Part shown: positions 1 to 8,730 of the stretch, one piece after another
How the letters are laid out: each line of letters begins with the position of its first letter
How positions within the stretch are numbered: the stretch's first letter is position 1
From: Acidobacteriota bacterium
GTDB lineage: Bacteria > Acidobacteriota > Blastocatellia > Pyrinomonadales > Pyrinomonadaceae
Length of the DNA: 54,387 nucleotides
Direction: 5' to 3'
Assembly (NCBI GenBank): GCA_020200135.1
Contig: JAIVJI010000066.1
Span: 1 to 54,387 of the forward strand
Position numbers and translations under genes: made by a program
Notes under the pieces: generated by a model
Seen by the model: the letters and a program-made list of their open reading frames with translations, nothing else
What the model was told of the DNA's origin: nothing
Databases searched by the model: none

Positions 1-2
1 GC

Positions 3-863
3 TCACGCCTTCGAGCGCGCGCGCTCGGACGTGAGGCGGCGGTACGCCTCGTCGCGCGTCAGTCCCAGCTCGCGCGCGGCGCGCTTGAGCGCCGCGCGCG
101 GGTCGAGCCCTTCGGCCTCGAACCCGGCGACCAGCCCGGCGACGCTCGCGTTCGTTTCCGCCGCGCCTTCGTCCTCTATCACGTCGCGGTCGATGACGAG
201 CACCATCTCGCCGCGCGCCGCGCCCTCGGCCGAGAAGCGCGTCGCCAGCTCGCTCAGACGCCCGCGCGCGACCTCTTCGTGGAGCTTGGTCAGCTCGCGC
301 GCGACCGCGGCCTCGCGCTCGCCGAGGACCTCGCGCGCGTCGGCGAGCGCGTGCGCGATGCGGTGCGGCGTCTCGTAGAAGACGAGCGTCGCGCGCAGGG
401 CCTTGACCGAGGCGAGCTTCTCGCGGCGCGCGTGGGCGCGCGCGGGGAGGAAGCCGCCGAAGTAGAACTCGTCGGTCGGCAGCCCCGAGGCGGTGACGGC
501 GGCGACGAAGGCGGTCGGGCCGGGGACGGGGACGACGCGCAGGCCCCTTTCGGCGCAGGCGCGCACGAGTCGGTAGCCGGGGTCGTTGACGCCGGGCGTG
601 CCCGCGTCCGAGACGAGCGCCACGTCTGCGCCCCCTTCGATCCGGCGCGCCAGCTCCTCCGCACGCTCGCGCTCGTTGTGCTCGTGGTAGCTCAGGGTGC
701 GCGCGCGTATCCCGAAGTGTTCGAGCAGAGAGCGCGTCCGCCGCGTGTCCTCACACGCGACCACGTCCGCCTCCGCGAGCACGCGCAGCGCGCGCCGCGT
801 CACGTCCTCCAGATTCCCGATGGGCGTGGCGACGAGGTAGAGCGTCCCTCCGTTCTCCGGCAT
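3..863 (-). CDS. rsmI: 16S rRNA (cytidine(1402)-2'-O)-methyltransferase RsmI
   Basis: RsmI uses S-adenosylmethionine to 2'-O-methylate C1402 in the decoding centre of 16S rRNA and acts in the cytoplasm on the small subunit. The 286-residue protein has the usual family length. Diagnostic motifs in order are LYLVATPIGNLED (8-20), CEDTRRT (38-44), SYHEHNE (58-64), LVSDAGTPGVNDPG (83-96), VPVPGP (111-116), FGGFLP (135-140) and FYETPHR (162-168), all typical of the tetrapyrrole-methylase fold of RsmI. The ATG at 863 opens directly onto the conserved N-terminus. The stop is TGA at 3-5, so the gene is complete at the window edge. It lies alone on the minus strand, with a hairpin and heptamer repeats upstream. 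Confidence 0.97.
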   Translation of the reverse strand: MPENGGTLYLVATPIGNLEDVTRRALRVLAEADVVACEDTRRTRSLLEHFGIRARTLSYHEHNERERAEELARRIEGGADVALVSDAGTPGVNDPGYRLVRACAERGLRVVPVPGPTAFVAAVTASGLPTDEFYFGGFLPARAHARREKLASVKALRATLVFYETPHRIAHALADAREVLGEREAAVARELTKLHEEVARGRLSELATRFSAEGAARGEMVLVIDRDVIEDEGAAETNASVAGLVAGFEAEGLDPRAALKRAARELGLTRDEAYRRLTSERARSKA

Positions 864-876
864 GGGGGACAGGATA

Positions 877-904
877 CAGTAGACGGTAGACAGTAGACAG
901 TAGG
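877..904. repeat. Tandem heptamer array (cagtaga-type)
   Basis: Four consecutive 7-bp units lie here: cagtaga, cggtaga, cagtaga, cagtagg. They sit between the start of rsmI and a strong hairpin. A weaker partner with the same period (actgctg-actgctg) follows the hairpin near 957-971. This is one member of a structural family of intergenic heptamer arrays seen at several gene 3' ends in this window. Confidence 0.7.
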
Positions 905-909
905 AAAGA

Positions 910-955
910 CAGGCGGCGCGTCCGGCTGATGGCCGAGACGCGCCGCCTGGTTTTT
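910..955. terminator. Hairpin terminator between rsmI and the secreted-protein gene
   Basis: A perfect 13-bp stem (910-922 with 937-949) closes a 14-nt loop and is followed by GTTTTT on the plus strand. On the minus strand the stem is followed by a looser T-rich run. It lies at the 3' end of the minus-strand gene ending at 993 and is most likely its terminator, possibly working in both directions. Confidence 0.7.
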
Positions 956-992
956 AACTGCTGACTGCTGGCAAGTGTCTACGACTCGCTTA

Positions 993-1616
993 CTACCAAC
1001 GGCGGCCGCGCCCCCGGTTGTCGTTGTAGATGTCGTAGCCGCGGTCGTCGTTGAAGCGCAGGCCGTAGATGTTGGCGACGCCGCGCAGGTCGGAGCGGAG
1101 CTGGTTCCAGTCGCTCGCGGTGCGCGAGTCGAGGCGCAGGCGGCCGAGCATCCGGCCGACGCGCGAGGCCTCCTGGAGCAGGCGGCTCGCCTCGTCGCGG
1201 CTGCCCGCGAGGTAGTCGTTGTCGCCGGCCACATTGCGGAAGCGGCCGGCGGCCTGGCGCAGGTCGCGCACCTCGTTGTTGATGCGGTCCTCGCGGTTCG
1301 AGCCGTTGACGCGGCTGTGGTCGAGCAGGTGGTCGACGTCGCGCTGGAGGTCGCGGCTGCGGTCTTCGATGCGGCGCGCGAGGTCTCGGAGCTGGCGGCG
1401 CTCGGAGTCGCTCAGTCGCCCGCCCCTGCGGCCGTAGCGGTCGTCGTCGCGCCGGTCGCGGCGCCAGTCGTCGTCGCGGTCGCGGCCGCGCTGCTCCTGC
1501 TCCGCGCGGTCGCGGATGCGGTCCCAGATCGACTGAGCGCTGGCGGACGCGGGGGCGAGGAACGTGGCGAGGGCGACGGCGGCGAAGGTCAGAACGGTGA
1601 AACGTCGGCTAGTCAT
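993..1616 (-). CDS. Secreted charged protein of unknown function
   Basis: This is a 207-residue protein I do not recognise. Residues 1-28 form a signal peptide (hydrophobic core TVLTFAAVALATFL, cleavage after ASA/AQ). Residues 30-70 are extremely rich in Arg and Asp (RDRDDDWRRDRRDDD), and residues 75-200 look helical and polar. Export to the periplasm or surface is expected. The start is well supported: on the minus strand AAAGGAGAGATG lies a few bases before the ATG at 1616. A strong hairpin follows the stop. No catalytic motif is visible. Confidence 0.75.
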   Translation of the reverse strand: MTSRRFTVLTFAAVALATFLAPASASAQSIWDRIRDRAEQEQRGRDRDDDWRRDRRDDDRYGRRGGRLSDSERRQLRDLARRIEDRSRDLQRDVDHLLDHSRVNGSNREDRINNEVRDLRQAAGRFRNVAGDNDYLAGSRDEASRLLQEASRVGRMLGRLRLDSRTASDWNQLRSDLRGVANIYGLRFNDDRGYDIYNDNRGRGRRW

Positions 1617-1926
1617 TTTTCATCTCTCCTTTGAATCTCGGGGCGACTGCCGCCGCGGCGACGGAGGGAGCGTCGTGGCCCTGTTCGGCTTCGCCTCAAA
1701 TTATCTGCCGCTTCCGACCGGGGAAACCTGGCCGGCGGCAACCATCCCGACACGCGGTTCGGCAACCGCCGTGCCGCGCGAAGAATTTCGGAGCGATGCC
1801 GGGGAGAGTGCTTGAAAACAACGCAGCCCGTCAGTTTGACGCGGCGCGCGGCGCCGCGCGGCGTCGTTCCAAAACGTGTACGGCGCGCCGCAAATCGTAA
1901 ACGGAGTGTCGCGGGTTGCGGTGTGT
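1617..1926. other. Intergenic region with a GC palindrome
   Basis: No gene is supported in these 310 bases. They contain the ribosome-binding site of the upstream minus-strand gene near 1620-1632 and a 16-bp perfect palindrome cgcgcggcgccgcgcg at 1845-1860, which would fold in either strand. The open frames crossing here on both strands lack family motifs and are shadows. Confidence 0.5.
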
Positions 1927-2445
1927 TCAGTCGAGCAGCCGCGCGAGGTGCCGGCGGAGGTCTTCGGGGCGGAGCTGTGTGCGGGCGCCGGTCTTCTCGA
2001 CGACGAACCAGCCGGGCTCCGAGTCGGGGAGGGGGAGGAGGAGAAGCTCCTGGCCGGCGCGCGCGTTGCCGAAGTGGCCGACGAGCGCGGCGGCGAGCCC
2101 GCCGCCGCGCACGATGCCGTCGAGCGGCGCGCGCGGCCAGCCGGCCTCGACCGTCAACTGCCGCACGCCGCGCCGCAGGGCGAGGCGCGCGCCGACCATC
2201 GAGGAGTTCCCGACGCGGAAGCGGTGCGCGTCCGTGCGCGCGAGGGCGAGGCCGGCGCCCGCGCGGTTCAGCTCGCCCGCCGCCGCCGTGAAGAGTTCGA
2301 GCAGCCACTCGACCGCGCGCGTGCGCGCCGCGTCGTTGGCCGCGCGGAGGTCTAAGTATTCGAGCACGTCGCCGCGCGCGCCTCCGCGCGCGCGCTCGCG
2401 CGCCTCGTCCACTTTGCGCTCGTACTCTTCGTCGAAGCCGCCCAA
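1927..2445 (-). CDS. Conserved-looking cytoplasmic protein, function unknown
   Basis: The 172-residue protein has no signal peptide or membrane segment. The N-terminal half is helical and charged (EEYERKVDEARERARG), followed by a mixed alpha/beta part with WLLELFTAAAGELNRAG, HRFRVGNSSMVG and PGWFVVEKTG. I cannot assign a family. The only in-frame start is TTG at 2445, because an in-frame TAA lies nine codons upstream; no strong ribosome-binding site is visible, so the start is uncertain. Third codon positions are strongly G/C, which supports coding. It is divergent from the downstream phosphatase gene. Confidence 0.6.
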   Translation of the reverse strand: MGGFDEEYERKVDEARERARGGARGDVLEYLDLRAANDAARTRAVEWLLELFTAAAGELNRAGAGLALARTDAHRFRVGNSSMVGARLALRRGVRQLTVEAGWPRAPLDGIVRGGGLAAALVGHFGNARAGQELLLLPLPDSEPGWFVVEKTGARTQLRPEDLRRHLARLLD

Positions 2446-2508
2446 AGGCCACGCCCCCGCGCGATAGGTTTAGCGCCCGGCCCGCGTTCGCGCCCCGGCG
2501 CGCGGCGA

Positions 2509-2517
2509 TGTTATCAT
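2509..2517 (+). promoter_or_regulatory. Extended -10 promoter element for the phosphatase gene
   Basis: TG-t-TATCAT at 2509-2517 matches an extended -10 element. The TATCAT hexamer is at 2512-2517 in an otherwise GC-rich stretch. No good -35 is present, as usual for extended -10 promoters. The predicted transcript would begin near 2524, about 75 nt before the ATG at 2599. Confidence 0.45.
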
Positions 2518-2598
2518 GCCCGCACACAAGTCGTTCAACAGACCCGACGGACGAACCCGATTCCGCGAAGCGAGGTTCACTTTCCCCGACACACACGC

Positions 2599-4359
2599 AT
2601 GAGACCCACACAGACTCTTCGCAGACCGGCGGCCGCGTTGCTACTGCTCGCGCTGCTCTTCGCCCAGGCGACGCCCGCCGCCGCGCAACGCCGTCGCGGC
2701 GCGAGCGCCCCGAACCCACGCACGGCGGCCGGGGCGGCGCAGGGGGCGCGAACGCCCGCGCCGCGCCGCCCGCGCCTCGTGCTGCTCGTCGCGGTCGACC
2801 AGTTCCGCTACGACTACCTCGAACGCTTCGGCGACCTCTTCGGCGCGGGGGGCTTGCGCCGGCTGCAGCGCGACGGCGCGAGCTGGGCCGAGTGCAACTT
2901 CGACCACGTCCCGACCGAGACCGCGCCCGGCCACGCGACGATGATGACGGGGGCGTGGCCCTCCGAGACCGGCATCGTCGCCAACGACTGGTACGAGCGC
3001 GCCGAGGGCAAGCGCGTCAACAACGTGCAGGACGACGCGGTGCGCCCGCTCGGCGGCGGGGAACGCGAGGCGGCTTCGAGCCCGCGCAATTTGCTCGCCT
3101 CGACGCTCGGCGACCAGTTGAAGATGGCGAGCGCCGGCCGCTCGCGCGTCGTCGGCGTCTCGTCGAAGAACCGCGGCGCCATCCTGCCCGCCGGGCGCAT
3201 GGCCGACGCCGCCTACTGGTACAGCACGCAGACCGGCCAGTTCGTCTCCTCCACTTACTACTTCGACCGTCTGCCCGACTGGGTCGCGCGCTTCAACGCC
3301 GCGCGCCCCGCCGACAAGTTCTTCGGCACGAAGTGGGAGCGCCTGCTGCCGGCGGCCGAGTACGAGCGGCGCGCGGGCCCCGACGACACGCCGTGGGAGA
3401 GGGGGACCGACAAACGCTCCTACGTCTTCCCGCACGTCATGGGCGGCGGGCCGCAAGCGCCGGGGCCGGAGTTCTACACGTCGCTCGACTACTCGCCCTA
3501 CTCGAACGAGCTGGTGCTCGCGCTCGCCGAGGCCGCGCTCGCGGGCGAGCGTCTGGGCGAGGACGCCGACACGGACGTGCTCACGGTCAGCTTCTCGGCC
3601 AACGACATCGTCGGCCACCGCTACGGCCCCTACAGCCAGGAGGTGATGGACATCACGCTGCGCGTAGACCAGCAGATAGAGCGACTGCTCAAAGCCGTGG
3701 ACGCGCGCGTCGGGCTCGCCAACACGGTCGTCGTCTTCACGGCCGACCACGGCGTCGCGCCGTCGCCCGAGCACGCGCTGGCGATGCGCCTGCCGGGCGG
3801 GCGCGTGCGGGTCACCGACGTGCTGACGGCCGTGCGCAACCGCATCCGCGCGCGCTACGGCAAGCCGGGCGATAAAGATACGACGGCCGACTACGTCCAG
3901 ATTTTTTCCAACGGCCACATCTACTTCAACCGCGCCGCGCTCGACCGCGACGGCGTGCGGCAGGAGGAGATAGAGCGCGTCGCGGGCGAGGCCGCGCTCG
4001 CCGTGCCCGGCGTCTCGCGCTACTTCACGCGGACGCAGCTCACGACGGGCGCCGTCCCGCAGGCCGACGCGGTCGCGCGGCGCGTGCTGCACGGCTTCAA
4101 CGCGAGGCGCAGCGGCGACGTGGTCGTCATACAGGAGTCGTACAAGTATCTGTCCGACTACACGGCCATCGCCAACCACGGCACGGCCTACCGCTACGAC
4201 ACGCACGTGCCGCTCGTCATCATGGGCGGGGGTGTCGTGCCGGGCCGCTACCTCCAACCCTCGACGCCGGCCGACATCGCCCCCACGCTCGCGCGCATCC
4301 TTAACGTCGAGCCGCCGAGCAACACCACCGGGCGCGTGCTCTCCGAAGCGTTCAAGTGA
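2599..4359 (+). CDS. PafA-like secreted alkaline phosphatase (phosphomonoesterase)
   Basis: This is a 586-residue alkaline phosphatase superfamily enzyme expected to release phosphate from organic phosphomonoesters in the periplasm. A signal peptide ends at ATPAAAQ (residue 30). Catalytic landmarks match the known PafA spacing: Asp67 (VAVDQFRYD), nucleophile Thr108 (TETAPGHAT), Asn129 (GIVANDW), and Lys190/Arg192 (SSKNRGAILPAG), the Lys-X-Arg pair that marks PafA-type monoesterases. Later metal ligands lie in SFSANDIVGHRYG, FTADHGV and NHGTAYRYD. The stop overlaps a possible GTG start of the next gene, so phosphatase and TPR protein are probably co-transcribed. The exact substrate is not determinable from sequence. 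Confidence 0.88.
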   Translation: MRPTQTLRRPAAALLLLALLFAQATPAAAQRRRGASAPNPRTAAGAAQGARTPAPRRPRLVLLVAVDQFRYDYLERFGDLFGAGGLRRLQRDGASWAECNFDHVPTETAPGHATMMTGAWPSETGIVANDWYERAEGKRVNNVQDDAVRPLGGGEREAASSPRNLLASTLGDQLKMASAGRSRVVGVSSKNRGAILPAGRMADAAYWYSTQTGQFVSSTYYFDRLPDWVARFNAARPADKFFGTKWERLLPAAEYERRAGPDDTPWERGTDKRSYVFPHVMGGGPQAPGPEFYTSLDYSPYSNELVLALAEAALAGERLGEDADTDVLTVSFSANDIVGHRYGPYSQEVMDITLRVDQQIERLLKAVDARVGLANTVVVFTADHGVAPSPEHALAMRLPGGRVRVTDVLTAVRNRIRARYGKPGDKDTTADYVQIFSNGHIYFNRAALDRDGVRQEEIERVAGEAALAVPGVSRYFTRTQLTTGAVPQADAVARRVLHGFNARRSGDVVVIQESYKYLSDYTAIANHGTAYRYDTHVPLVIMGGGVVPGRYLQPSTPADIAPTLARILNVEPPSNTTGRVLSEAFK

Positions 4360-4364
4360 GAATT

Positions 4365-7013
4365 ATGAAACGGACACTCTCAAGCTTCACTCTGGCGATC
4401 CTCCTGTCGGCGACCGCCGCGACCATCACCGTCGCCCGGCAGGGCAAGTCGCCGGCCGCGAAGCCCGCCGCGCAGAAGGGGAAGGCGAAGGCCGCGCCGA
4501 AGACGACGCCCGCGCAGCCCCCGGACGAGGAAGCGCTCAAGGCCGAGCTGGACGAAATTGTCAGGCTCGACGCGGCCGGGCGCGTCGAGCGGCTGAAGGC
4601 CTTCGTCAAGGCGAACCCCGACGCGCCGCACACGCTGCGCGCGCGGGAGCTTCTGACGAGCGCGCGCGCCGCGCTCGGCGACGAGCGCCTGCGCGCGGGC
4701 GACCGCGCCGCCGCCCTCGAACTCTTCCGCGCGGCCGTCGCCGAAGCCCCCGCCGGGATGTCCGACCGGCTCTTCGCCGAGGTCGTCTCGCAACTGCCCG
4801 GCAACCTCTACATGCTCGGCGAGCGCGAGGCGGGGCTCGGGCTGGCGCGCGCGGTCGAGGCGCGCGCCGAGGGCAGCGCCGCGCGCCTGCTCGCGGTCGC
4901 CTCGTTCTACCTCGGCGTCGAACAGATAGAGGAGGCGGCGCGGCTCGCGCGCGCGGCCGTCGCGGCGCAGCCCGACTCGGCCGCGGCGCACCAGGCGCTC
5001 GGCACGGCGCACCGCCTCTCGCTCCGGATCGAAGAGGCGGCCGCCGAGCTGGGGCGCGCCGTCGAGTTGGACCCGAAGAACGCGCCCGCGCGACGCGCGC
5101 TGGCCGAGTTGAAGCGCGCGACGGGCAAGCCCGAGGAGGCGGTCGCGCTCTACAGGGAGCAGCTCGCGGCCGACGCCGCCGACCGCGGCGCGCGCGCCGG
5201 GCTCATCCTCGCGCTCTTCGACGCGGGCCGGCGCGAGGAGGCCGAGCGCGAGTTTCAGTCGGCGCTGACGGGCGAGGCGCGCGACCTGCCGCTCCTCGTC
5301 GGCGCGTCCTACTGGTACGCCGCGCGCGGCGAGGGCGCGCGCGCGCTCGAGCTGGCCGAGAAGGCGGTCGCCTACGAGCCGCGCTTCGGCTGGGCCTGGG
5401 CGCGCGTCGCGCAGGGTCGCGCGCTGCTCGCGCTCAAGCGCCCGCTCGAAGCCGAGCGCGCCCTGCGCGCCGCGCGGCGCTTCGGCAACTTCCCGACGCT
5501 CGACTACGAGCTGGCCGCCGCGCTCTCCGCCGCCGGCCTCTACGAAGAGGCGGCCGAACAGCTCTCGCGCTCGTTCGCTCTGAAGGACGGGAAGATCGTC
5601 GCGCGGCTCGCCGGGCGCGTCGAGGCGTCGGCCCCGGACTTTAACGAGCTGCTCGCGCCCGAGCGGCGCGCGAGCCTGGCGCAGTTCAACGCGGCGTCTT
5701 CGGCCTCGGAGGCGAAGACGTTGAAGGCGCTGCTCGCGCTCCGGCAGGCGACCCGCCCCGAGACGCCGGACGAGCGCGCAGCAGCCGACGCCGCGCGCGA
5801 GTTCGGCGCGGGCGAGGACGAGATGCGCGCCTACCGCAACCTCTACGCGGCCGGGCTGCTGGCGGCGCACGGCGGCGCGCACGCCGAGGTGTTGGCGCGC
5901 GCCGAGGCGGCCATCGGCGGGGTCGAGCCCGCGCTCGGGCTGGCGCACGCGCCCGTCGCGCTCTTCGCCGACACGGACGAGTTGAGGGAGCTGCGCCGTC
6001 AGGTCGTCGAGCAGGACGCGCCGCTCAACATGCTCGGCGTGCAGCGCGACATGCTCTCGAGGGTTCTGCGCGGGAGGATAGAGGCGCTGGCCGGCTGGGC
6101 GCTCTACAAGCAGGGGCAGACCGCCGAGGCCGCGGTGCGTCTGCGGCGCGCGGTGAGCGTGCTGCCCGAGGGCTCGCACTGGTGGCGCACGGCCGAGTGG
6201 GAGTTGGGCGCGGCGCTCGAAGCGAGCGGGAGCGGGCGCGACGCGCTGGCCGCCTACGTCACCAGCTACCGCGCGCAGCCCGACCCGAAACTGCGGCCCA
6301 CCATCGAGGCGCTCTACAAGCGCCTCAACAACGGCTCGACCGACGGCCTCGAACAACTCTTGCAGACGCCCGCGAACGCCTCCAACACGCGCACGCCGCC
6401 GCGGCCCGCCGAGACTTCATCGGCGCGACCGTCAACGACCGAGGCGACGACGATGACAAACCCGGCCGCGTCGGGCACGACCACGCCGGCCCCGGAGCCT
6501 ACGCCCGCGGCGACTCCTTCGGCCGCGCCCGAGCCGACTCCCTCGGCGACGCCGACGGCCGAGCCGACGCCTTCGACTCCGCCCGCGTCGCCGCCGGCCT
6601 CGGAGACGCCGTCACCTTCGCCCGAGCCTTCGCCTTCGCGGCCGGCCACGCCCGAGGCGACGCCGGCGGCCTCGACTCCGACGCCCGAGCCTTCGCCCGC
6701 GCCGAAAAGGGCCGAGCCGGGCGGCAGGTGCGCGCTGAACGCCGCCGAGACTTCGCTCAACGTCAAGAGCAACGGCGGCTCCGCGTCGGTCGCCGTGAGC
6801 CTCGACAACTACACGGGCCGCACACCCGCGCGCATCGACGCCTCGACCCCGAACTGGGCCGACATCATCATCCTCGCCGAGCCCCGCAACCCCGCCGACG
6901 ACCTGGGCCTCGCGCGCTTCACCGTCACCTCCATCAGCAGGAAGACCGGCGCCTTCCTCGCCACCTTCAAATCCGCCTGCGGCACACAGCAGGTCACGGT
7001 CAACGTTCAGTAG
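4365..7013 (+). CDS. Secreted tetratricopeptide-repeat protein with Pro/Thr-rich linker
   Basis: This 882-residue protein has a signal peptide at 1-25 and a Lys/Ala-rich stretch to about residue 50. A long array of TPR helices follows (for example LGTAHRLSLRIEEAAAELGR and GWALYKQGQTAEAAVRLRRA). Residues about 680-800 form a low-complexity linker of PTPEPS/TPAATPS type. A C-terminal beta-rich module of about 80 residues begins near SLNVKSNGGSASVAV and resembles an Ig-like or BACON-like repeat. Two cysteines (GGRCALN and KSACGTQ) could bridge it. It probably scaffolds protein-protein contacts outside the cytoplasm. I chose the ATG at 4365; GTG at 4356, overlapping the upstream stop, is an alternative. 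The partner is unknown. Confidence 0.85.
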   Translation: MKRTLSSFTLAILLSATAATITVARQGKSPAAKPAAQKGKAKAAPKTTPAQPPDEEALKAELDEIVRLDAAGRVERLKAFVKANPDAPHTLRARELLTSARAALGDERLRAGDRAAALELFRAAVAEAPAGMSDRLFAEVVSQLPGNLYMLGEREAGLGLARAVEARAEGSAARLLAVASFYLGVEQIEEAARLARAAVAAQPDSAAAHQALGTAHRLSLRIEEAAAELGRAVELDPKNAPARRALAELKRATGKPEEAVALYREQLAADAADRGARAGLILALFDAGRREEAEREFQSALTGEARDLPLLVGASYWYAARGEGARALELAEKAVAYEPRFGWAWARVAQGRALLALKRPLEAERALRAARRFGNFPTLDYELAAALSAAGLYEEAAEQLSRSFALKDGKIVARLAGRVEASAPDFNELLAPERRASLAQFNAASSASEAKTLKALLALRQATRPETPDERAAADAAREFGAGEDEMRAYRNLYAAGLLAAHGGAHAEVLARAEAAIGGVEPALGLAHAPVALFADTDELRELRRQVVEQDAPLNMLGVQRDMLSRVLRGRIEALAGWALYKQGQTAEAAVRLRRAVSVLPEGSHWWRTAEWELGAALEASGSGRDALAAYVTSYRAQPDPKLRPTIEALYKRLNNGSTDGLEQLLQTPANASNTRTPPRPAETSSARPSTTEATTMTNPAASGTTTPAPEPTPAATPSAAPEPTPSATPTAEPTPSTPPASPPASETPSPSPEPSPSRPATPEATPAASTPTPEPSPAPKRAEPGGRCALNAAETSLNVKSNGGSASVAVSLDNYTGRTPARIDASTPNWADIIILAEPRNPADDLGLARFTVTSISRKTGAFLATFKSACGTQQVTVNVQ

Positions 7014-7098
7014 CCGCGAGCCGTAAACCGTAAGCCGTGAGCCGTGACGAGAGGAAAGATTCTTCCCCTCGTCACGGCTCACGGTTTACGGCTCGCGG
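7014..7098. terminator. Long heptamer-built hairpin between convergent genes
   Basis: The left arm consists of five tandem 7-bp units (ccgcgag, ccgtaaa, ccgtaag, ccgtgag, ccgtgac; 7014-7048). The right arm (7071-7098) is the complement of four of them, lacking ccgtaag. Inner bases 7049-7070 continue the pairing imperfectly. The hairpin starts directly after the TPR gene stop and ends six bases before the trxC stop, so it probably terminates both transcripts. Confidence 0.8.
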
Positions 7099-7103
7099 CC
7101 TCT

Positions 7104-7598
7104 TTACAGGTGTGCCGAGAGGCGCGCGGCGATGACTTGTTTGGGCTGGGCGCCGACGATGCGCTCGACCTGCTGGCCGTTCTTGTAGATGAAGAGCGTG
7201 GGGATGGACTGGATGCGGAGCGAGGCGGCCGTCCGCGGGTTGGCGTCCACGTCGAGCTTGGCGACGCGGTAGAGGCCGGCCGACTCCGCGGCCAGCTCGT
7301 CGAGCACGGGCGCGATCGTGCGGCACGGCCCGCACCACGCCGCCCAGCAGTCGAGCAGCACGGGGCGCGCGTTCGACGCCTCGACCACCTCGCGCGCGAA
7401 CGTCTGGTCGGTCACGGGCAGCGGCTTCGAGTCGTCCGCCTTCGCGCCCGCGCCCGCAGGCTTCGACGCCTGCGCCGCCTCGCCGCCACCCTCTAGCCCC
7501 GCGCCGCACCTGCCGCACACGGGCTGCTTGCCGACGACGGTCACGCGCTCGTCGACGCGATTCTTCGCGCCGCATTTCGGACAGGCCACAATCGTCAT
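7104..7598 (-). CDS. trxC: Thioredoxin 2 with N-terminal zinc ribbon
   Basis: TrxC is a cytoplasmic protein-disulfide reductase normally reduced by thioredoxin reductase. The 164-residue protein begins with a zinc ribbon of two CxxC pairs (Cys6/Cys9 and Cys28/Cys31), the hallmark of thioredoxin 2. A low-complexity Ala/Gly linker (33-58) leads to a thioredoxin domain with active site WCGPC at 88-92 and the cis-proline region SIPTLFIYKNG. The linker is longer than in E. coli TrxC. The ATG at 7598 is preceded on the minus strand by GGTGGAGGTG, a strong ribosome-binding site. It is convergent with the TPR gene and shares its terminator. Confidence 0.95.
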   Translation of the reverse strand: MTIVACPKCGAKNRVDERVTVVGKQPVCGRCGAGLEGGGEAAQASKPAGAGAKADDSKPLPVTDQTFAREVVEASNARPVLLDCWAAWCGPCRTIAPVLDELAAESAGLYRVAKLDVDANPRTAASLRIQSIPTLFIYKNGQQVERIVGAQPKQVIAARLSAHL

Positions 7599-7743
7599 CG
7601 ACGCACCTCCACCTCCCGCCGGGAATTTTCCGTTTCGTGTGCCCCGGAGTTTGACACAACCCCACGCGGCGGCGGAAGCGCGGAACCGCCACGCGCCGCC
7701 GGTTGTCTAAAGGTCGTCGGACACGTCGGCGGAGGCTCTCATC

Positions 7744-8730
7744 ATGTCCCAGCCGGTCGAACCCATGACCGTCGTCTCCCTCGTCAGCCTCGCCGTGCTC
7801 TGCGTCCTGGCGCTGAAGAAGATGCTCGCCGCGGACAGGTTCCACGCGCTGCGGGTCGTCATCCTCACGGCGCTCCTCTGGGCGGCCGTGCTCTACCTGT
7901 TCGGCCTCGCCTACCCCGACGACCCGTTCGCGGACGACTGTTTCACGGTCGACGGCACGGGGAACCTCTACCGCTGCGTCGAGGTGCAGCCGCGCGCCCC
8001 GTTCGCGGTGCCCGCGCGTTTCGTTGTAAGATTCTCCCGTACTTTCTCCCACACAATTCAGACGGACGAAGGAAGTGTTAAGCCTGATGCGACACACTCG
8101 CGCGAAGACGCTCGCCCTCGCGGCGTGCCTCCTTTTGCCCCAGCTCGCCGCCGCCGCGGCGGGCGCGCGGGCGCAGAGCCCGAACCCGCGCTCGCGCGCC
8201 GCCGCGCCGAACGCGCCCGGCATCGCCTACACCGTCTCGATGCCGAGGCCGCACACGCACCTCTTCGAGGTCTCGGCGCGGCTGCAATACCGGAGGGACG
8301 CGCCCGCCACCGTGGACCTCGTCCTGCCGGTGTGGACGCCCGGCTCCTACCTCGTGCGCGAGTTCGCGCGCCACGTGCAGGACTTCGCCGCCGAGGACGG
8401 CGCGGGGCGCGCGCTTCAGTGGGCGAAGGTCAGCAAGAACACCTGGCGCGTCGAGTCGGGCGGCGCGCGCGAGGTGCGCGCGCGCTACAGCGTCTACGCC
8501 AACGAGCTGAGCGTGCGCACGAGCGAGCTCAACGACCGCCACGCCTTCTGGAACAACGCCAACCTCCTGATGTACCCGGACGGCCACCTCGGCGCGCCCT
8601 CGACGCTGCGTGTCGAGCCGTTCGGCGGCTGGAAAATCGCGACGGGGCTGACGCCCGCGGAGGGCTCGGCCGACACCTTCCGCGCAGAGAACTTCGACGT
8701 GCTCTACGACTCGCCGTTCCTCGTGGGTGA
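7744..8730 (+). CDS. Small two-TM membrane protein gene lacking its own stop (likely frameshifted)
   Basis: GGAGG at 7731-7735, eight bases before the ATG, and strongly G/C third positions support real coding from 7744 to about 8025. The product has two hydrophobic helices (SLVSLAVLCVLAL and LRVVILTALLWAAVLYLFG) and a short tail with two cysteines (DDCFTVDG, YRCVEV). Codon signature stops near residue 93, but no stop follows in this frame. The frame then runs on to 8730 through the out-of-frame start of the M61 gene, which is not plausible protein. A TAA sits at 8027-8029 in the neighbouring frame, so a single-base indel would give a protein of about 94 residues. The function is unknown and the real 3' end is probably near 8029. 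Confidence 0.4.
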   Translation: MSQPVEPMTVVSLVSLAVLCVLALKKMLAADRFHALRVVILTALLWAAVLYLFGLAYPDDPFADDCFTVDGTGNLYRCVEVQPRAPFAVPARFVVRFSRTFSHTIQTDEGSVKPDATHSREDARPRGVPPFAPARRRRGGRAGAEPEPALARRRAERARHRLHRLDAEAAHAPLRGLGAAAIPEGRARHRGPRPAGVDARLLPRARVRAPRAGLRRRGRRGARASVGEGQQEHLARRVGRRARGARALQRLRQRAERAHERAQRPPRLLEQRQPPDVPGRPPRRALDAACRAVRRLENRDGADARGGLGRHLPRRELRRALRLAVPRG

